From Conchocele bisecta (taxonomy: Eukaryota > Mollusca > Bivalvia > Lucinida > Thyasiridae), in contig CM055271.1 of assembly GCA_029237695.1 (NCBI GenBank), positions 83,401,488-83,465,487 of the forward strand: 64,000 nucleotides of DNA, written 5' to 3'. The translations under genes and the position numbers were made by a program. Positions 1-11,304 of this stretch are shown one piece after another; within the stretch, counting starts at the first letter, position 1, and the number at the start of each line of letters is the position of its first letter. A model generated the notes under the pieces. That model ran no database searches and was not told the origin of the DNA. It saw only the letters and a list, made by a program, of their open reading frames with translations.

Positions 1-950
1 AGACAAATCTTCGATATTTTCTGCGGAATTGAGGGCGATTTTACTTGCTCTTGATTTCGCGAAAATATCTTGGAGAAAGCAATTCATTTTATTTTCCGAT
101 TCATTATCTTCACTACAAGCTTTGTACAATATGAAGCTTGAACATCCACTTATCCGCCAAATCATAGAGCTACACCATATTTTACTTTCGTCTGCAAGGA
201 CATTATTTTTTGTTGGCTACCCAGTCATACTGGTATCAAGGGCAATGACAGGGCAGATAGTGCTGCCAAGGCCGCCCTGGATCTACCAACTTCTCATTTT
301 CCTGTTTGCTATCATGATTTTAAATCATCCATCAACTCATTCATCTCCGATACAATGCAGATCCAGTGGGATCTGCTCACAGATAATAAACTTCATGCTG
401 TGAAACCGACTCTGGGCGAATGGACTCCTGGCTACAGACATGTACGCCGGGATGAAGTTGTCCTTAGTCGATTGCGCATTGGACATACACGACTAACGCA
501 TTCGTATATGCTCAAAGGTGAGCCGCGTCCATGGTGTATTCCATGCCACAGCGCATTTACCGTGCAACACATCCTATTGGAATGTATCGATTTTGCCGAT
601 ATTCGAGGCAAACACTTCAATGTTACTTCACTTGCGGAGCTATTCCAGGTGGAGAACATTGAAGGTTTGCTTCACTTTCTACATGAAACTAACTTGTATC
701 GGAAAATTTAATTTTATCATTGTATACATGTTTCTCATTATTATACTTTTATAATTCTATACACGTTGTTCATTTATATTATTTATCATATTAATATTTT
801 TACCTTATCATCTGATTGATTATTACATGTAACATACTATTTTACTATTCTTTTTATTCTTCATCTACATTGCTTGGCCCTAAATGATACTCTTTTGTGT
901 TGATGGGCCGTTAAGCACCATTCCATTCCATTCCATTCCATTCCATTCCA
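1..950 (+). mobile_element. Non-LTR retrotransposon copy A, 3' end
   Basis: The 3' part of the dominant non-LTR family. It enters the window inside the RNase H domain and runs through the C-terminal zinc motif, the AT-rich 3' UTR and the family 3' end (GATGGGCCGTTAAGCACC) into an ATTCC-repeat tail ending near 950. The same 3' end occurs at about 16.6, 22.5, 25.1, 50.1, 55.4, 61.6 and 61.9 kb. The 5' boundary is outside the window. Confidence 0.85.
2..711 (+). pseudogene. ORF2 C-terminus: RNase H and zinc motif (copy A)
   Basis: Encodes the second half of an RNase H domain (SAELRA glutamate, FSDSLSS aspartate) and the C-terminal tail with a CIPC...H...C zinc-like motif, ending LYRKI. Other copies read TCGTCTGGCAAGG near position 192, but here one G is missing. 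This shifts the frame and separates RNase H from its last catalytic block. The frame is recovered from about 355 to the TAA at 711. The product would be non-functional as read; the domain identity comes from comparison with the longer copy at 23,912-24,904. Confidence 0.8.
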
Positions 951-1003
951 AGTCATATTGTAGAATTCTGTGAACTGTTGACACACTTGCCGTGTTTGTA
1001 ATG

Positions 1004-1270
1004 TTATTTAGAACTTTCCTCACTGACCTGCTTCATCTCGCTGATGATTTCGTCAGAACGTCCAGGTCGGCTTGTGCCACCACTCTTCCCGCTTCTCATA
1101 TCACATACAGTTCCATGCTCTTCAAACTTCTTTACGAGTCTGTATATTTGCTTTCTTGACAATGGCTGTATATCGGCATGTTGCTTTCTTAAAATTTTCC
1201 TTACGCTATTTGGACTTTTTCCACATTCATAGTAGAGTTTTACTACAATTGCAGCTTTCTGGGCATCCAT
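1004..1270 (-). pseudogene. DDE transposase N-terminal HTH fragment
   Basis: Opens with MDAQKAAIVVKLYYECGKSP and continues through a second helix-rich block (RKQIYRLVKKFEEHGTV) to SGRPGRS-like residues. This is the usual layout of the helix-turn-helix domain (DUF4817 type) at the start of mariner-like or related DDE transposases, which binds the terminal inverted repeats. An upstream ATG at 1304-1306 is also in frame, but 1270 gives the canonical family start. The frame stops after about 88 residues with no DDE catalytic domain, so this is a truncated relic. Family assignment below HTH level is uncertain. Confidence 0.6.
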
Positions 1271-1297
1271 TTTGTGCAAAAAGCACAGTAAACATGA

Positions 1298-1316
1298 TGA
1301 CGTCATGATGACGTCA
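1298..1316. promoter_or_regulatory. Pair of perfect TGACGTCA (CRE) palindromes
   Basis: Two copies of TGACGTCA lie 11 bp apart (1298-1305 and 1309-1316), just upstream of the transposase start at 1270 on the minus strand. This is the consensus cAMP-response element bound by CREB/ATF factors. A role as transposon promoter is an inference from position only. Confidence 0.35.
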
Positions 1317-4017
1317 TCAGTTTACTTGTACATCCTAAAAAATGCGGTTGTTTCCCGCTTTATATAAAACTTTGTTTTAAGTGTATCTTTAATAGCATAG
1401 GAAGTATGACGACTTAAAGTGGGGACATGTTCTCTGAAACACACTGTACATACCAGATTTCCCGGTACACATTTGCCAGTCTGATTAACGTCGAAACTGT
1501 CAGTTGGAAAACGTGACTATGGCTGCATGTGCAACAAGTTTGCATGGAATGATTACATCGAATATGTCATAAAAACTATTAACCAGTGACACACACACTA
1601 ATGACGTATTTATAAACAGTTGCTTATACATGTACACGATAAATACACACTCAGATATGTACACGTTACAGCTAATGTTATGATCTACAACTAATCTACA
1701 GCTTAACTAGAACAGCAGTCGCACACAAACAGGTTCGCCTCACTTGGGGCATTGTCACTAAATGCTTGGATGATAACTCCAAACGTAGGTATACACCAAT
1801 CAGTTTATTGTTCGTACACACAATTTGATCGAAATCACTTGACCAGTAAGATAGTCTTAAGTATCCGCAATTGTTTCAGGCGAGGTTGTACAATTATCTA
1901 CAACTTTTCTACACAAAATTGAACAAAACATATATTTAAATACAAATATATATGGTGTCCCAAAATATACCACAACATTATAAAATAATACATGTACATC
2001 AGTCAAAACACCAGGACCCTATCACTTAGACACCGTCTATGAAAAGCAATGGCTATTGGAGCAATATTCTTGGAATCAGACATTTCTGCAGTTGGTCCCG
2101 CCCTGGTGCATGAAGCCCAGTATAATTTAACATATTGTAATCAACACCCCTGCCCTGGTTGGCGGCACGGTAGCGTTATTACTGTTTATCTGTATTTCAA
2201 GTTATTAACAACAAGCGTCTGAACTCGTACTTATTTATTAATGCAAGAGCCCCGTGTCAGGATGGCTCAAATGAACTTAACTAATAATACTATGTGACAG
2301 AGTACTAAGTTACTCAGCGTGACGGGAATTAACTGGTTACCTGAGTCGACAATAGGTCACTAGCGTTTACTGACAATATGAGTGGGTCAGTCGACTGACA
2401 AGTTAATTAAGGAGTTGCGCAACTCGCCTCCTTTATATAGATGAGATGCGAGCAGCAGCCGTGCGAGCCCCAATCGAATTTCTGGCTGCAAATAATTCCA
2501 ACCAATCACAGCACAGAAAATCAGAGACGCAAGGGAAAATGTCGGCCATATTGGATACGCAAAATAACAAGTAGAAATCCAGCAAACGTGTCATCTAGAA
2601 TAATGACAAGTTTGGTCTGTGCGGGCGCTACAAGAGCAGATAGCGACAGTGTAGATCTTTGCAATGACATATTATTCGGTGGTTGAAAGGATTTACTGGA
2701 GGCTGCTCGCACGGCTAAAGGTAGGCAAGTTTACATGAGGTTGGGGAATTTACACTAACGCGCTCGCTAAACTTGGTTATACTGCTATGAATACCACTAT
2801 TCCTTGCGCGAGCGGGTACTTTCTAGGGACTATAATGAATAGTGAATAAGATTATGCCGATCCTGGTCAGACAAGAGTGTAGGCTGAGTTTAAATGTGAT
2901 AAGAAATAGCAGTCATCTGCAGTGTGAATCGAGGGGTCACGACCTTGATACCAGTACCCGACAATGACCAATAGTCGGCAACTGTCAATGAACAGTCACT
3001 GGCTAAAGGTCCTGGAAAGTCTCCAGGGTGGCATAAGATGCACAGTAATCCATCCAAATGTATTTCAGGATTACATGTGTATCATAACAGGCACTCTGGG
3101 GCTTTGTAACTCAGATCAGGGGCACTCAATCCGACCAGGATGACAGAATCTTGTAGTGGAACCGGAGTTTCACTACAATATTTTCAAGTTTAAAATACCT
3201 TGATTTATCAATAAGCGAGCCTGACGGAATACCACCCGCTTCAGCGCACGTGCCCCTAAATATAACATGTATCTAATGTTAAGTTAAGTGACGGACGGAC
3301 AACATGACTCCATACTAAGATAATAATGGAACACATATTCATCACTTTATCTCGGCCGAAACACAAGGCATTTGGCGTGTTTCGGCTTTCATCGGTATAA
3401 CTATATATGAACAACAAGGCTTGTAGATTTGGTCGGACACGATCTCGCATCACAACAAATTCCGCGATTATATTAACGCTAATGTGAATATTTGGGCGGA
3501 AAGTGCTCATGTTCATTCGAGAATTATTGTTTATCTTGATGAAATATCAGTTGGAACATAATTATGCAAATAATATCGAATTGCATATGGTTTTCCTAGG
3601 TCAGACACGATCTCGTATCATAACAAATGAAATAATGTCTAGATTACTGAACTATTACTATAAAGTACATTTTATACCTACTGAGTGGGCATGTACCTTT
3701 AAGGCTCTAACGTCAATATTGTAGTGCCAAGTTCACATGTTAATTTGAGAATTATGTTTATCCTGCAGTTTTGAACATGTTATGTTGTTACAATACGAGC
3801 TTGTGTCAGACCAGAAGCTACATACCTTACAATACAAAGGCGTTATTTTAATCTCAAGTGAAGTAAGTATTGTATTACCTGCGCCGTTCAATTATAGCAG
3901 TACCAACGAAAGCCGAAACATGCATGTGGGCCGAAAGTAATCAATACTACCTATATAGGGGTACAGTTATTGAATTAAAATCACAAAAATAGATAATAAA
4001 AAAACACATGTCATGAT
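1317..4017. other. Gene-free interval with unresolved repeats
   Basis: No supported coding sequence. GGTGTCCCAAAATAT near 1,952 resembles a DNA-transposon terminus, but no partner was found. Segments at about 3,433-3,545 and 3,602-3,770 share blocks (GACACGATCTCG, then ATTCGAGAATTATTGTTTATC versus AATTTGAGAATTATGTTTATC), so they look like an imperfect duplication. CCTACTGAGTGGGCATGTAC at about 3,678 recurs at about 7,313, marking a dispersed repeat. Short open frames here have no recognisable domains. Confidence 0.5.
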
Positions 4018-4084
4018 AGTTTTTAGCTCGACTAGAGCTTATGTTGTCACCCCGGCGTCGGCTTCGGCGTCACCGTCACGCCTT

Positions 4085-5760
4085 GGTTAAGGTTTTTAGT
4101 CAAGCTTGTATATGGAATACTACTGGCCCTACACCCACCATACTTGGACAACTTCATCTCCTAGTGATGTACATCAATAACCCCTGATCTATATTTGACC
4201 TTGACCTACATTTCCTCCTCTTGAATTACTTGGTTAATTCCCCTTGGTTAAGGTTTTTAGTCAACCTTGGTTAAGGTTTTTAGTCAAGTTTGTATATGCA
4301 ATACTACTGGCCCTACACCCACCATACTTGGACAACTTCATCTCCTAGTGATGCACATCAATAACCCCTGATCTATATTTGACCTTCACCTACATTTCCT
4401 CTTCAATTACTTACTTAATTCCTTTTGGTTAAGGTTTTTAGTCAACCTTCTATATGGAATACTACTGGCCCTACACCCACCATACTTGGACAACTTCATC
4501 TCCTAGTGATGTACATCAACAACCCCTGATCTATATTTGACCTTGACCTACATTTCCTCTTGAATTACTTACTTAATTCCCCTTGGTTAAGGTTTTTAGT
4601 CAACCTTGGTTAAGGTTTTTAGTCAAGTTTGTATATGCAATACTACTGGCCCTACACCCACCATACTTGGACAACTTCATCTCCTAGTGATGCACATCAA
4701 TAACCCCTGATCTATATTTGACCTTGACCTACATTTCCTCTTGAATTTCTTACTTAATTCCCCTTGGTTAAGGTTTTTAGTCAACCTTGGTTAAGGTTTT
4801 TTTTCAAGCTTGTACATTGAATACTATTGTGCATCCAGACACCATACTTCGACAACCTTCATCTCCTAGTGATGTACATCAACAACCCCTGATCTATATT
4901 TGACCTTGACCTACATTTCCTCTTGAATTGCTTAATTCCCCTTGGTTAACGTTTTTAGTCAAGCTTGTAGATGGAATACTCCTGGCCCTACACCAACCAT
5001 ACTTGGACAACTTCATCTCCTAGTGATGTACATCAACAACCCCTGACCTATATTTGACCTTGACCTACATTTAACCTTGAATTACTTACTTAATTCCCCT
5101 TGGTTAAGGTTTTTACTCGACCTTGGTTAAGCTTTTTACTCAAGCTTGTACATGGAATACTATTGTGCATACAGACACCATAATTGGACAACCTTTTCTC
5201 ATAATGATGTACATCAATAACCCCTGATCTATATTTGACCTTGACCTACATTTCCTCTTGAATTACTTACTTAATTCTCTTTGGTTAAGGTTTTTAGTCA
5301 AGCTTGTATATGGAATACTCATGGCCCTACACCAACCATACTTGGACAACTTCATCTCCTAGTGATGTACATCAACAACCCCTGACCTATATTTGACCTT
5401 CACCTACATTTAACCTTAAATTACTTACTTAATTCCCCTTGGTTAAGGTTTTTACTCAACCTTGGTTACGGTTTTTAGTCAAGCTTGTAGATGGAATACT
5501 ATTGTGCATACAGACACCATACTTGGATAACTTTTTCTCATAGGGATGTACATCAATAACCCCTGACCTTTATTTTACCTTCACCAACATTTAACCTTCA
5601 ATTACTTGGTTAATGTTTATAGTCAAGCTTGTATATGGAATACTTCTGGGCATACATCCACCATACTTGGACAACTTCATCTCCTAGTGATGTACATCAA
5701 TAATCCCTGACCTATATTTGACCTTGACCTACGTTTATCCTTGGATTACTTAGTTATCTC
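4085..5760. repeat. Tandem repeat core, about ten 160-180-bp units
   Basis: The phrase GGAATACTACTGGCCC and variants starts units at about 4,115, 4,293, 4,450, 4,631, 4,812, 4,970, 5,150, 5,308, 5,490 and 5,632. Unit length alternates between about 158 and 180 bp because some units carry one CTTGGTTAAGGTTTTTAGTC block and others carry two. Most units contain TTTGACCTTGACCTACATTT. No coding potential. Confidence 0.85.
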
Positions 5761-5769
5761 CCCTTGGTT

Positions 5770-6247
5770 ACGTTTTTTAAATCGCTTTTATCAAATCGCT
5801 TGGCACAGATGTTTCTCCTGATGAGAAGGTGTGTCGCAATCAATAACCACGCACCTACGTCCAAGGTCAATGTCACAGTTGAAGGTCAAAGGTCAAACCT
5901 ATTGAAATTCCCTTCCGCTCTATATCTTCTACACCGATGCATGGATTATCAAATGCCTTGGCACAAATGTTTCTCAGGATGAGAAGGTGTGTCTCGCTCA
6001 GTAACCACGCACCTACGTCCAAGGTCAAGGTCATAGTTGAAGGTCAATGGTCAAACCTATTGAAATTCCCTTCCGCTCTATATCTTCTACACCGATGCAT
6101 GGATTATCACACTATGCCCAGGGTCAAGGTCACAGACTTGATGCGTTTAAAACCTTAACGCTCGGCGAAATGGCTTATGATCAAACATGCCTCGTTTTCT
6201 TTGGCTGCCAGTGGGGGTATTCGTGTGCCGACAGGCCACATTTCTAG
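5770..6247 (+). mobile_element. 5'-truncated HINE-like element nested in family 1
   Basis: Two units of a different repeat (GGCACAAATGTTTCTCAGG, then AACCACGCACCTACGTCC, then CAAGGTCAAGGTCA). They are followed by GGCTGCCAGTGGGGG, a TGTGCC/GGCCACA hairpin and the terminus TTTCTAG at 6,247. The same 3' end is at 7,249 and 27,425. The 5' hairpin seen in its relative at 6,675 is absent. Confidence 0.5.
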
Positions 6248-6674
6248 TTTCCCTTGGTTAATGTTTTTAGCCAACCTTGGTTAAGGTTTTTATGTAGGCC
6301 GCAGCCACCTTCTTTGTCAAGCTATGTGTACATCGACAACCCACGTAGTCGAGCTATGCTGTTCTCCTACAGCTCTTGTTGGTCTGGTTACTGGTATATA
6401 TTTTGACTGATTTATTTACATTTTTCAGTCACAATGTAGAATTTTTTTATAAGCGAGTAATATTTGTTTACAGTTTCTGCATGACGAGACTAGATGCAGC
6501 TAAAATAATTAATGATTTGGACTTGGAAATGTCCCGGAATTAGCGAAAGACAACAGTTTTATCATATTCGTACTCGGCTTCCTTTATGCTTTAGAGGTTT
6601 ATTATCTGTATTTATTTTTTGATGTGCAATGATCATACTTTTCCCCTATGTAAATCCGCCCTTGTAGCGGGCAG

Positions 6675-7249
6675 TCTAATTTTTATACCCCTACAAACAA
6701 AGTTTGAGGGGGTATATAGGAGTCAGCTTGTCGGTCGGTCTGTTGGAAATTGCCTTCCGCTCTATATCTTCTACACCCATGCATGCATTATCAAATGGCT
6801 TGGCACAAATGTTTCTCATGATGAGAAGGTGTGTCGCGATCAATAACCACGCACCTATGTCCAAGGTCAAGGTCACAGTTGAAGGTTAACGGTCAAACCT
6901 TTTGAAATTCCCTTCCGCTCTATATCTTCTACACCGATGCATGGATTATCAAATGCCTTGGCACAAATGTTTCTCAGGATGAGAAGGTGTGTCGCGATCA
7001 ATAACCACGCACCTACGTCCAAGGTCAAGGTCACAGTTGAAGGTCAAAGGTCAAACCTATTGAAATTCCCTTCCGCTCTATATCTTCTACACCGATGCAT
7101 GGATTATCACACTATGCCCAGGGTCAAGGTCACATACTTGATGCGTTTGAAACCTTAACGCTCAGCTAAATGGCTTATAATACAAAAAATGCCTCGTTTT
7201 CTTTGGCTGCCAGTGGGAGTATTCGTGTGCCGACAGGCCACATTTCTAG
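6675..7249 (+). mobile_element. HINE-like element with both ends
   Basis: Starts TCTAATTTTTATACCCC, with a 5' stem formed by TATACCCC and GGGGGTATA around 6,684-6,716. Then come about two tandem units that contain GCACCTACGTCC and CAAGGTCAAGGTCACAG. The end has the TGTGCC/GGCCACA hairpin and TTTCTAG at 7,249. The structure (subterminal hairpins, tandem core, CTAG terminus) fits a non-autonomous Helitron/Helentron-type element; transposition by a partner protein is inferred. Confidence 0.55.
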
Positions 7250-7484
7250 TTAGAACTGGTGGAATAGTGTCACAATACACACTTATTTAATTCCTATAAA
7301 TAACAGTTTGTGCCTACTGAGTGGGCATGTACCTTTATGGATTATGCATACGGTACTAAGCTTTGACACTTACCTGTTTTGATAATCAGAACAATTTCGA
7401 ACCCCTGTGCACCAACAGAGGTTGATGAAAATGACAAAACAACGTTTGATAACATTATGATTATGTAACATTTGATATACATAC

Positions 7485-7698
7485 CAAAGAAACAAATCAA
7501 CAGACACAAATTTGGAAACGTTGTTGGAGCCCATGTGAAGGAACATCACGTCTGGCGTCGCCCGTGACAGATGGTCATCGAGAAGCTCCTCGAAGTCCTT
7601 CCTGTCGTCCACCACTCTGGCCCCTGGAACGCAGAGGACCGAGACGTCATGGCGCAGGGCTGGTATGATCCTCTCGACAAACTTCAGGTTGGCGTCGC
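7485..7698 (-). CDS. Orphan exon, SGNH/GDSL-hydrolase-like
   Basis: On the minus strand a pyrimidine-rich tract and AG acceptor (7,699-7,700) open a 214-bp frame that ends at a GTATGT donor (7,479-7,484). The encoded segment contains HDVSVLCVPGARV and PDVMFLHMGSNNVSK. The second resembles the block III G-x-N-D-like motif of SGNH hydrolases (here GSNNV), and such domains use Ser-His-Asp chemistry on esters. The GDS-serine and Asp-His blocks are not in this exon, and no matching upstream or downstream exons were found. It may be part of a split gene, a captured exon or a relic inside a mobile element. Confidence 0.4.
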
Positions 7699-7739
7699 CT
7701 GAAAATAGATCTAGAACTGAAAACAAAAGGAATAGTGAA

Positions 7740-8162
7740 AACTAAGTACTTAACTAGATCAAATACAGATATACACAGACAATGACATCCCAACAAGGGT
7801 GTCAAGACGGAGACATTTCACGGACAGAAAAATATATATGGCCTACGACCAATAATAGTAACTCGAACTTGTATATAGCAATATTAACTATATAACAATA
7901 GTACAGGTATGCTGTTTTCGTAACTATGTACACTATAATCTAATATCTACACAAATATAACAAGATTGTATTCGATACGGCACTGATTTATAGACCTGAT
8001 ATGTGCAATGATGCGAACACTTGTGTGGAATTTGCCAGAAAGACCGATTCGGATACTTTCGTTTGCTGAGCCGCTTAAAAGATTGAGAAAAGTTTTTGAG
8101 ATTGGAGGCTATATATCTGCAGTATTTTAGATTAGAGCCTATCTATCGGAAGGTTATCTATT
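7740..8162. other. Interval without recognised features
   Basis: AT-rich sequence between the SGNH-like exon and the HINE-type repeats. No long open frame, clear inverted repeat or RNA gene was seen. Confidence 0.5.
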
Positions 8163-8351
8163 GCTGGCTTGACTCCGGTGGTCACATACTTGGTGCGTTC
8201 GAAACTCGGGGTAAGTGCATGGATCTGCTTGATATTTCACACACCCATTGCTCTGATGGTCTGCTTTGATGCTGTGACAAATCCACGCTTCTCTGACCCT
8301 TTGTGTTTTCAAATGTGCCTCATTTTCTTTGCCTGCCAGCCGGGGTCTTCT
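8163..8351 (+). repeat. Degenerate HINE repeat unit
   Basis: One diverged unit (GGTCACATACTTGGTGCGTTC, then ACAAATCCACGCTTCTC) followed by the start of a HINE 3' end (CCTCATTTTCTTTGCCTGCC), which breaks off where non-LTR copy B begins at about 8,352. Confidence 0.5.
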
Positions 8352-8439
8352 GAGAAGCACTGCCGATAATTTGGTTGGACTCGAAGCATTCATTCGAGAC
8401 GGTTTTGTTAACAATGAGCATATAGTTGCCGTATTTGTA

Positions 8440-9733
8440 TGCCCCACCACGATAGTGGTCACACAACTTTAACGCTCGGGTAAATGTCTCGTAATTTCTT
8501 CATCCTTTGACCGATCTGCATATTTCATATACACATTGCTTTAATGGTTCTCTACCGCCCTGTGCCAAATCCACGTTCATCCTGCCCCCGCCAAGCCCAG
8601 GGTCAAGGTCACATACTTGGTGCTTCAAAAACTTTAACGCTCGGGTAAATATCTTATAATTTCTCTTCCCTTTCACAGATCAGCTTCATACTTCATATAA
8701 GCATTGCTATAATGGTCCTCTACTGTCCTGTGCCAAATCCACGTTCGTCCTGCCCCCGCCAAGCCCAGGGTCAAGGTCACATACTTAGTGCTTCAAAAAC
8801 TTTAACGCTCAGGTAAATATCTTATAATTTCTGTTCCCTTTCACGGATCAGCTTCATACTTCATATAGGGATTGCTCTAATGGTCCTCTACTGTCCTGTG
8901 CCAAATCCACGTTCGCCCTGTCCCCGCCAAGCCCAGGGTCAAGGTCACATAATTAGTGCTTCAAACACTTTAACGCTCAGGTGAATATCTTATGATTTCT
9001 GTTTTCTTTCACGGATCAGCTTCATACTTCATACACATTGCTCTAATGATATTCTACCGCCCTGTGCCAAATCAACGTTTGTCCTGCCCCCGCCAAGCCC
9101 AGGGTCAATGTCACTTGGTGCTTCACAAACTTTAACGCTCGGGTAAATATCTTATAAGTTATGTTCCCTTTCACGGATCAGCTTCATACTTCATATACAC
9201 ATTGCTCTAATGGTCCTCTACTGCCCTGTGCAACATCCACGTTCGTCCTGCCCCCGCCAAGCCCAGGGTCAAGGTCACATAATTGGTGCTTCAAAAACGT
9301 TAACGCTCGGGTAAATATCTTATAATTTCTGTTCCCTTTCACGGATCAGCTTCATACTTCATATACGCATTGCTCTAATGGTCCTCTACTGTCCTGTGCC
9401 AAATCCACGTTCGTCCTGCCCCCGCCAAGCCCAGGGTCAAGGTCACATAATTGGTGCTTCAAAAACGTTAACGCTCGGGTAAATATCTTATCATTTCTGT
9501 TCCCTTTCACGGATCAGCTTCATACTTCATATACGCATTGCTCTAATGGTCCTCTACTGTCCTGTGCCAAATCCACGTTCGTCCTGCCCCCGCCAAGCCC
9601 AGGGTCAAGGTCACATACTTAGTGCTTCAAAAACGTTAACGCTCAGGTAAAAAAAACTTTGACTTGGAATTTGGCCTCATTTATTATCAAAGTGATATGT
9701 GGGGCATCCGTGTTCTATGAACACATTTTCTAG
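8440..9733 (+). mobile_element. HINE-like element inserted in non-LTR copy B
   Basis: Interrupts the reverse-transcriptase sequence between GTATTTGTA (left) and TTTTACCTAG (right), which are contiguous in related copies. It starts TGCCCC with an ACCAC-GATA-GTGGT hairpin, contains about seven 167-bp repeats and ends with a perfect GTGTTC-TAT-GAACAC hairpin followed by ATTTTCTAG. No target duplication is apparent, as expected for rolling-circle (Helitron/Helentron) insertion. Non-coding, so mobilised in trans if at all. Confidence 0.65.
8560..9650. repeat. Tandem repeat, seven units of about 167 bp
   Basis: Units are marked by CCCAGGGTCAAGGTCACA at about 8,596, 8,763, 8,931, 9,262, 9,430 and 9,598, with a variant unit (CAATGTCACT) at about 9,097. 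Each also carries CGCTCGGGTAAATATCTTAT and GTGCCAAATCCACGTTCGTC. Confidence 0.85.
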
Positions 9734-10549
9734 TTTTACCTAGAAAAGGCATATGACACGACGTGTAAGTATGGGATTATGATTACCTTCATGACCTCGG
9801 TCTGAAGGGTCATCTCCCTGATTGTATTTCAATTTTTTTAAAAGACAGACAATTCAAAGTCCGAGTCGGTACAACCCTATCCGATCCCCACGAATAGGAA
9901 ATGGGAGTGCCGCTGTTACTATTGGCTGTTGCTCTTTAACATTAAACTGAATAACATTGTAAAATCATTAAAATGCCTGCAACCAGGTGTTGACTGTTCT
10001 TTATATGTCGATGATTCTTTAATATGTTACAAATCAAATAACATGCAAACTATTGAGCGCCAATTACAACTGAGCCTCAATAAAATTAACAAGTGGGCCA
10101 CAGAAAACGGCTTTAAATTTTCGAAATTGAAAACTAACCATGCATTTTTGCCAAAGACACGGTCTTCACCCTGATCCCGAACTTAAAATTCACATCCCAT
10201 CCCAGATGTTCGTGAGCAGAAATTTCTTGGTCTTATCTTTGATCCTAAACTGACTTTTAAACCTCAGTTACGATACTTGAAAGCTAAATGCCAGAAAGCA
10301 CTCAATTTAATGCGAGTGGTAGCAAATCATGACTGGGGTGCAGAACGAAAGGTGCTGCACCGCCTTTACATCGCACATGTTCGCTCAAAACTAGACTACG
10401 GATGCACTGTATATGGATCTGCCAGTAAATCCGATCTTCGGACGCTCGATCCAATACATCACCAAGGCTTAAGACTCTGCCTGGGTGCATTCCGTACGTC
10501 TACCGCACAAAGCTTATATGCCGAAGCAAACGAGCCTTCTCTCTACGAC
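9734..10549 (+). pseudogene. Reverse transcriptase fragment of ORF2 (copy B)
   Basis: Covers RT motif A (CTAGAAAAGGCATATGAC, i.e. LEKAYD) through motif C (CSLYVDDSLICY) to the thumb (HRLYIAHVRSKLDYGCT). Frameshifts break it near 9,790, 9,900 and 10,135. The piece ends at the copy C insertion and continues at 16,612. Confidence 0.75.
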
Positions 10550-11304
10550 CCGTAGGTCACCCCTGACCTTGACGCGGTCTGCGGGCTTAATCTTGGAATT
10601 GCCATCGCAATTCCTAGGGATTGCGGTTGCAATTCCCAGAGAACTAACAAGGGGTGGGTTTTCTAAGGACTAACTGGGTTATATGCATGTACTAGCTAGC
10701 TATTGGTGCATGCACATATTACCTAAACACCCCTTGGTGACTCGTAGGTACTTTATGCATTCCCGCACAAAGGTAAGTACACTTACCTTTGGGCGTGTGT
10801 GTGTAGGGGAACCTGGCTGGCCGTTTGCCGTGGCCTGCGACCCGGACGTTCTGGAGGAAGGGATCCTGGTGGGTGAGTGTCTTGTGTGGCTGGCAGAATT
10901 TCTGGCCAAGATGTCACGCATTACTACAATACACCACTTCGGCCCTGACTTCAAGGCAGACGGGAGGTCATTGGGTGAGCACACCCAATGGGATTAATCG
11001 ACTTCTGTGGCACCCGGTGCTGGAGTCGTGACTGGAGCATATATTTTTATTATTTTTCCTTTGTTTTGTGATTATTTCATATATACGTGAGTACATTATC
11101 TTGTTCCCTTTTACATTGTGTGACCAGTCCGCGGCTCTAGTAGGTGTCACGGTTTAGTGCTACACGAGTGAGTTATTTGTCTTGCTCGAGTATATCACTA
11201 TGTATCCTCGGTGTGCGGTGCGGAGACCCGCACCATTAGCACATCCCCTTGTAGGGCTCCATGGAGGGTAGGGAACATAGTGATGAATATACCGGCCTAC
11301 TGAT
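10550..11304 (+). other. 5' UTR of copy C
   Basis: The first 80 bp carry two stacked short hairpins (GAATTGC-CATC-GCAATTC, then ATTGC-GGTT-GCAAT). Next is a TGCATGTAC/GTGCATGCA stem near 10,684-10,712, and then a GC-richer segment shared with copies E and I. For I-group elements the 5' UTR normally holds the internal promoter; no specific promoter motif is proved here. Copy I lacks the first 70-80 bp. Confidence 0.6.

Larger units (their letters stand above)
4018..6378 (+). mobile_element. HINE-like element, family 1, split by another element
   Basis: Begins with a small hairpin (AGCTC GACTA GAGCT at about 4,025) followed by a CG-rich head, then a tandem-repeat core. It ends near 6,378 after a hairpin with GCTGT/ACAGC arms, followed by TCTTG|TT. 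A subterminal hairpin at each end with a tandem core is the layout of Helentron-associated non-autonomous elements in invertebrates. It is interrupted at about 5,770-6,247 by a second HINE-like element, after which its repeat motif resumes (CCTTGGTTAATGTTTTTAG). No transposase or helicase is present. Superfamily is inferred from structure, not from a protein. Confidence 0.5.

Noticed and set aside
4085..5760. CRISPR array
   Set aside because: Units are 158-182 bp without short repeats and unique spacers, and the sequence is eukaryotic.
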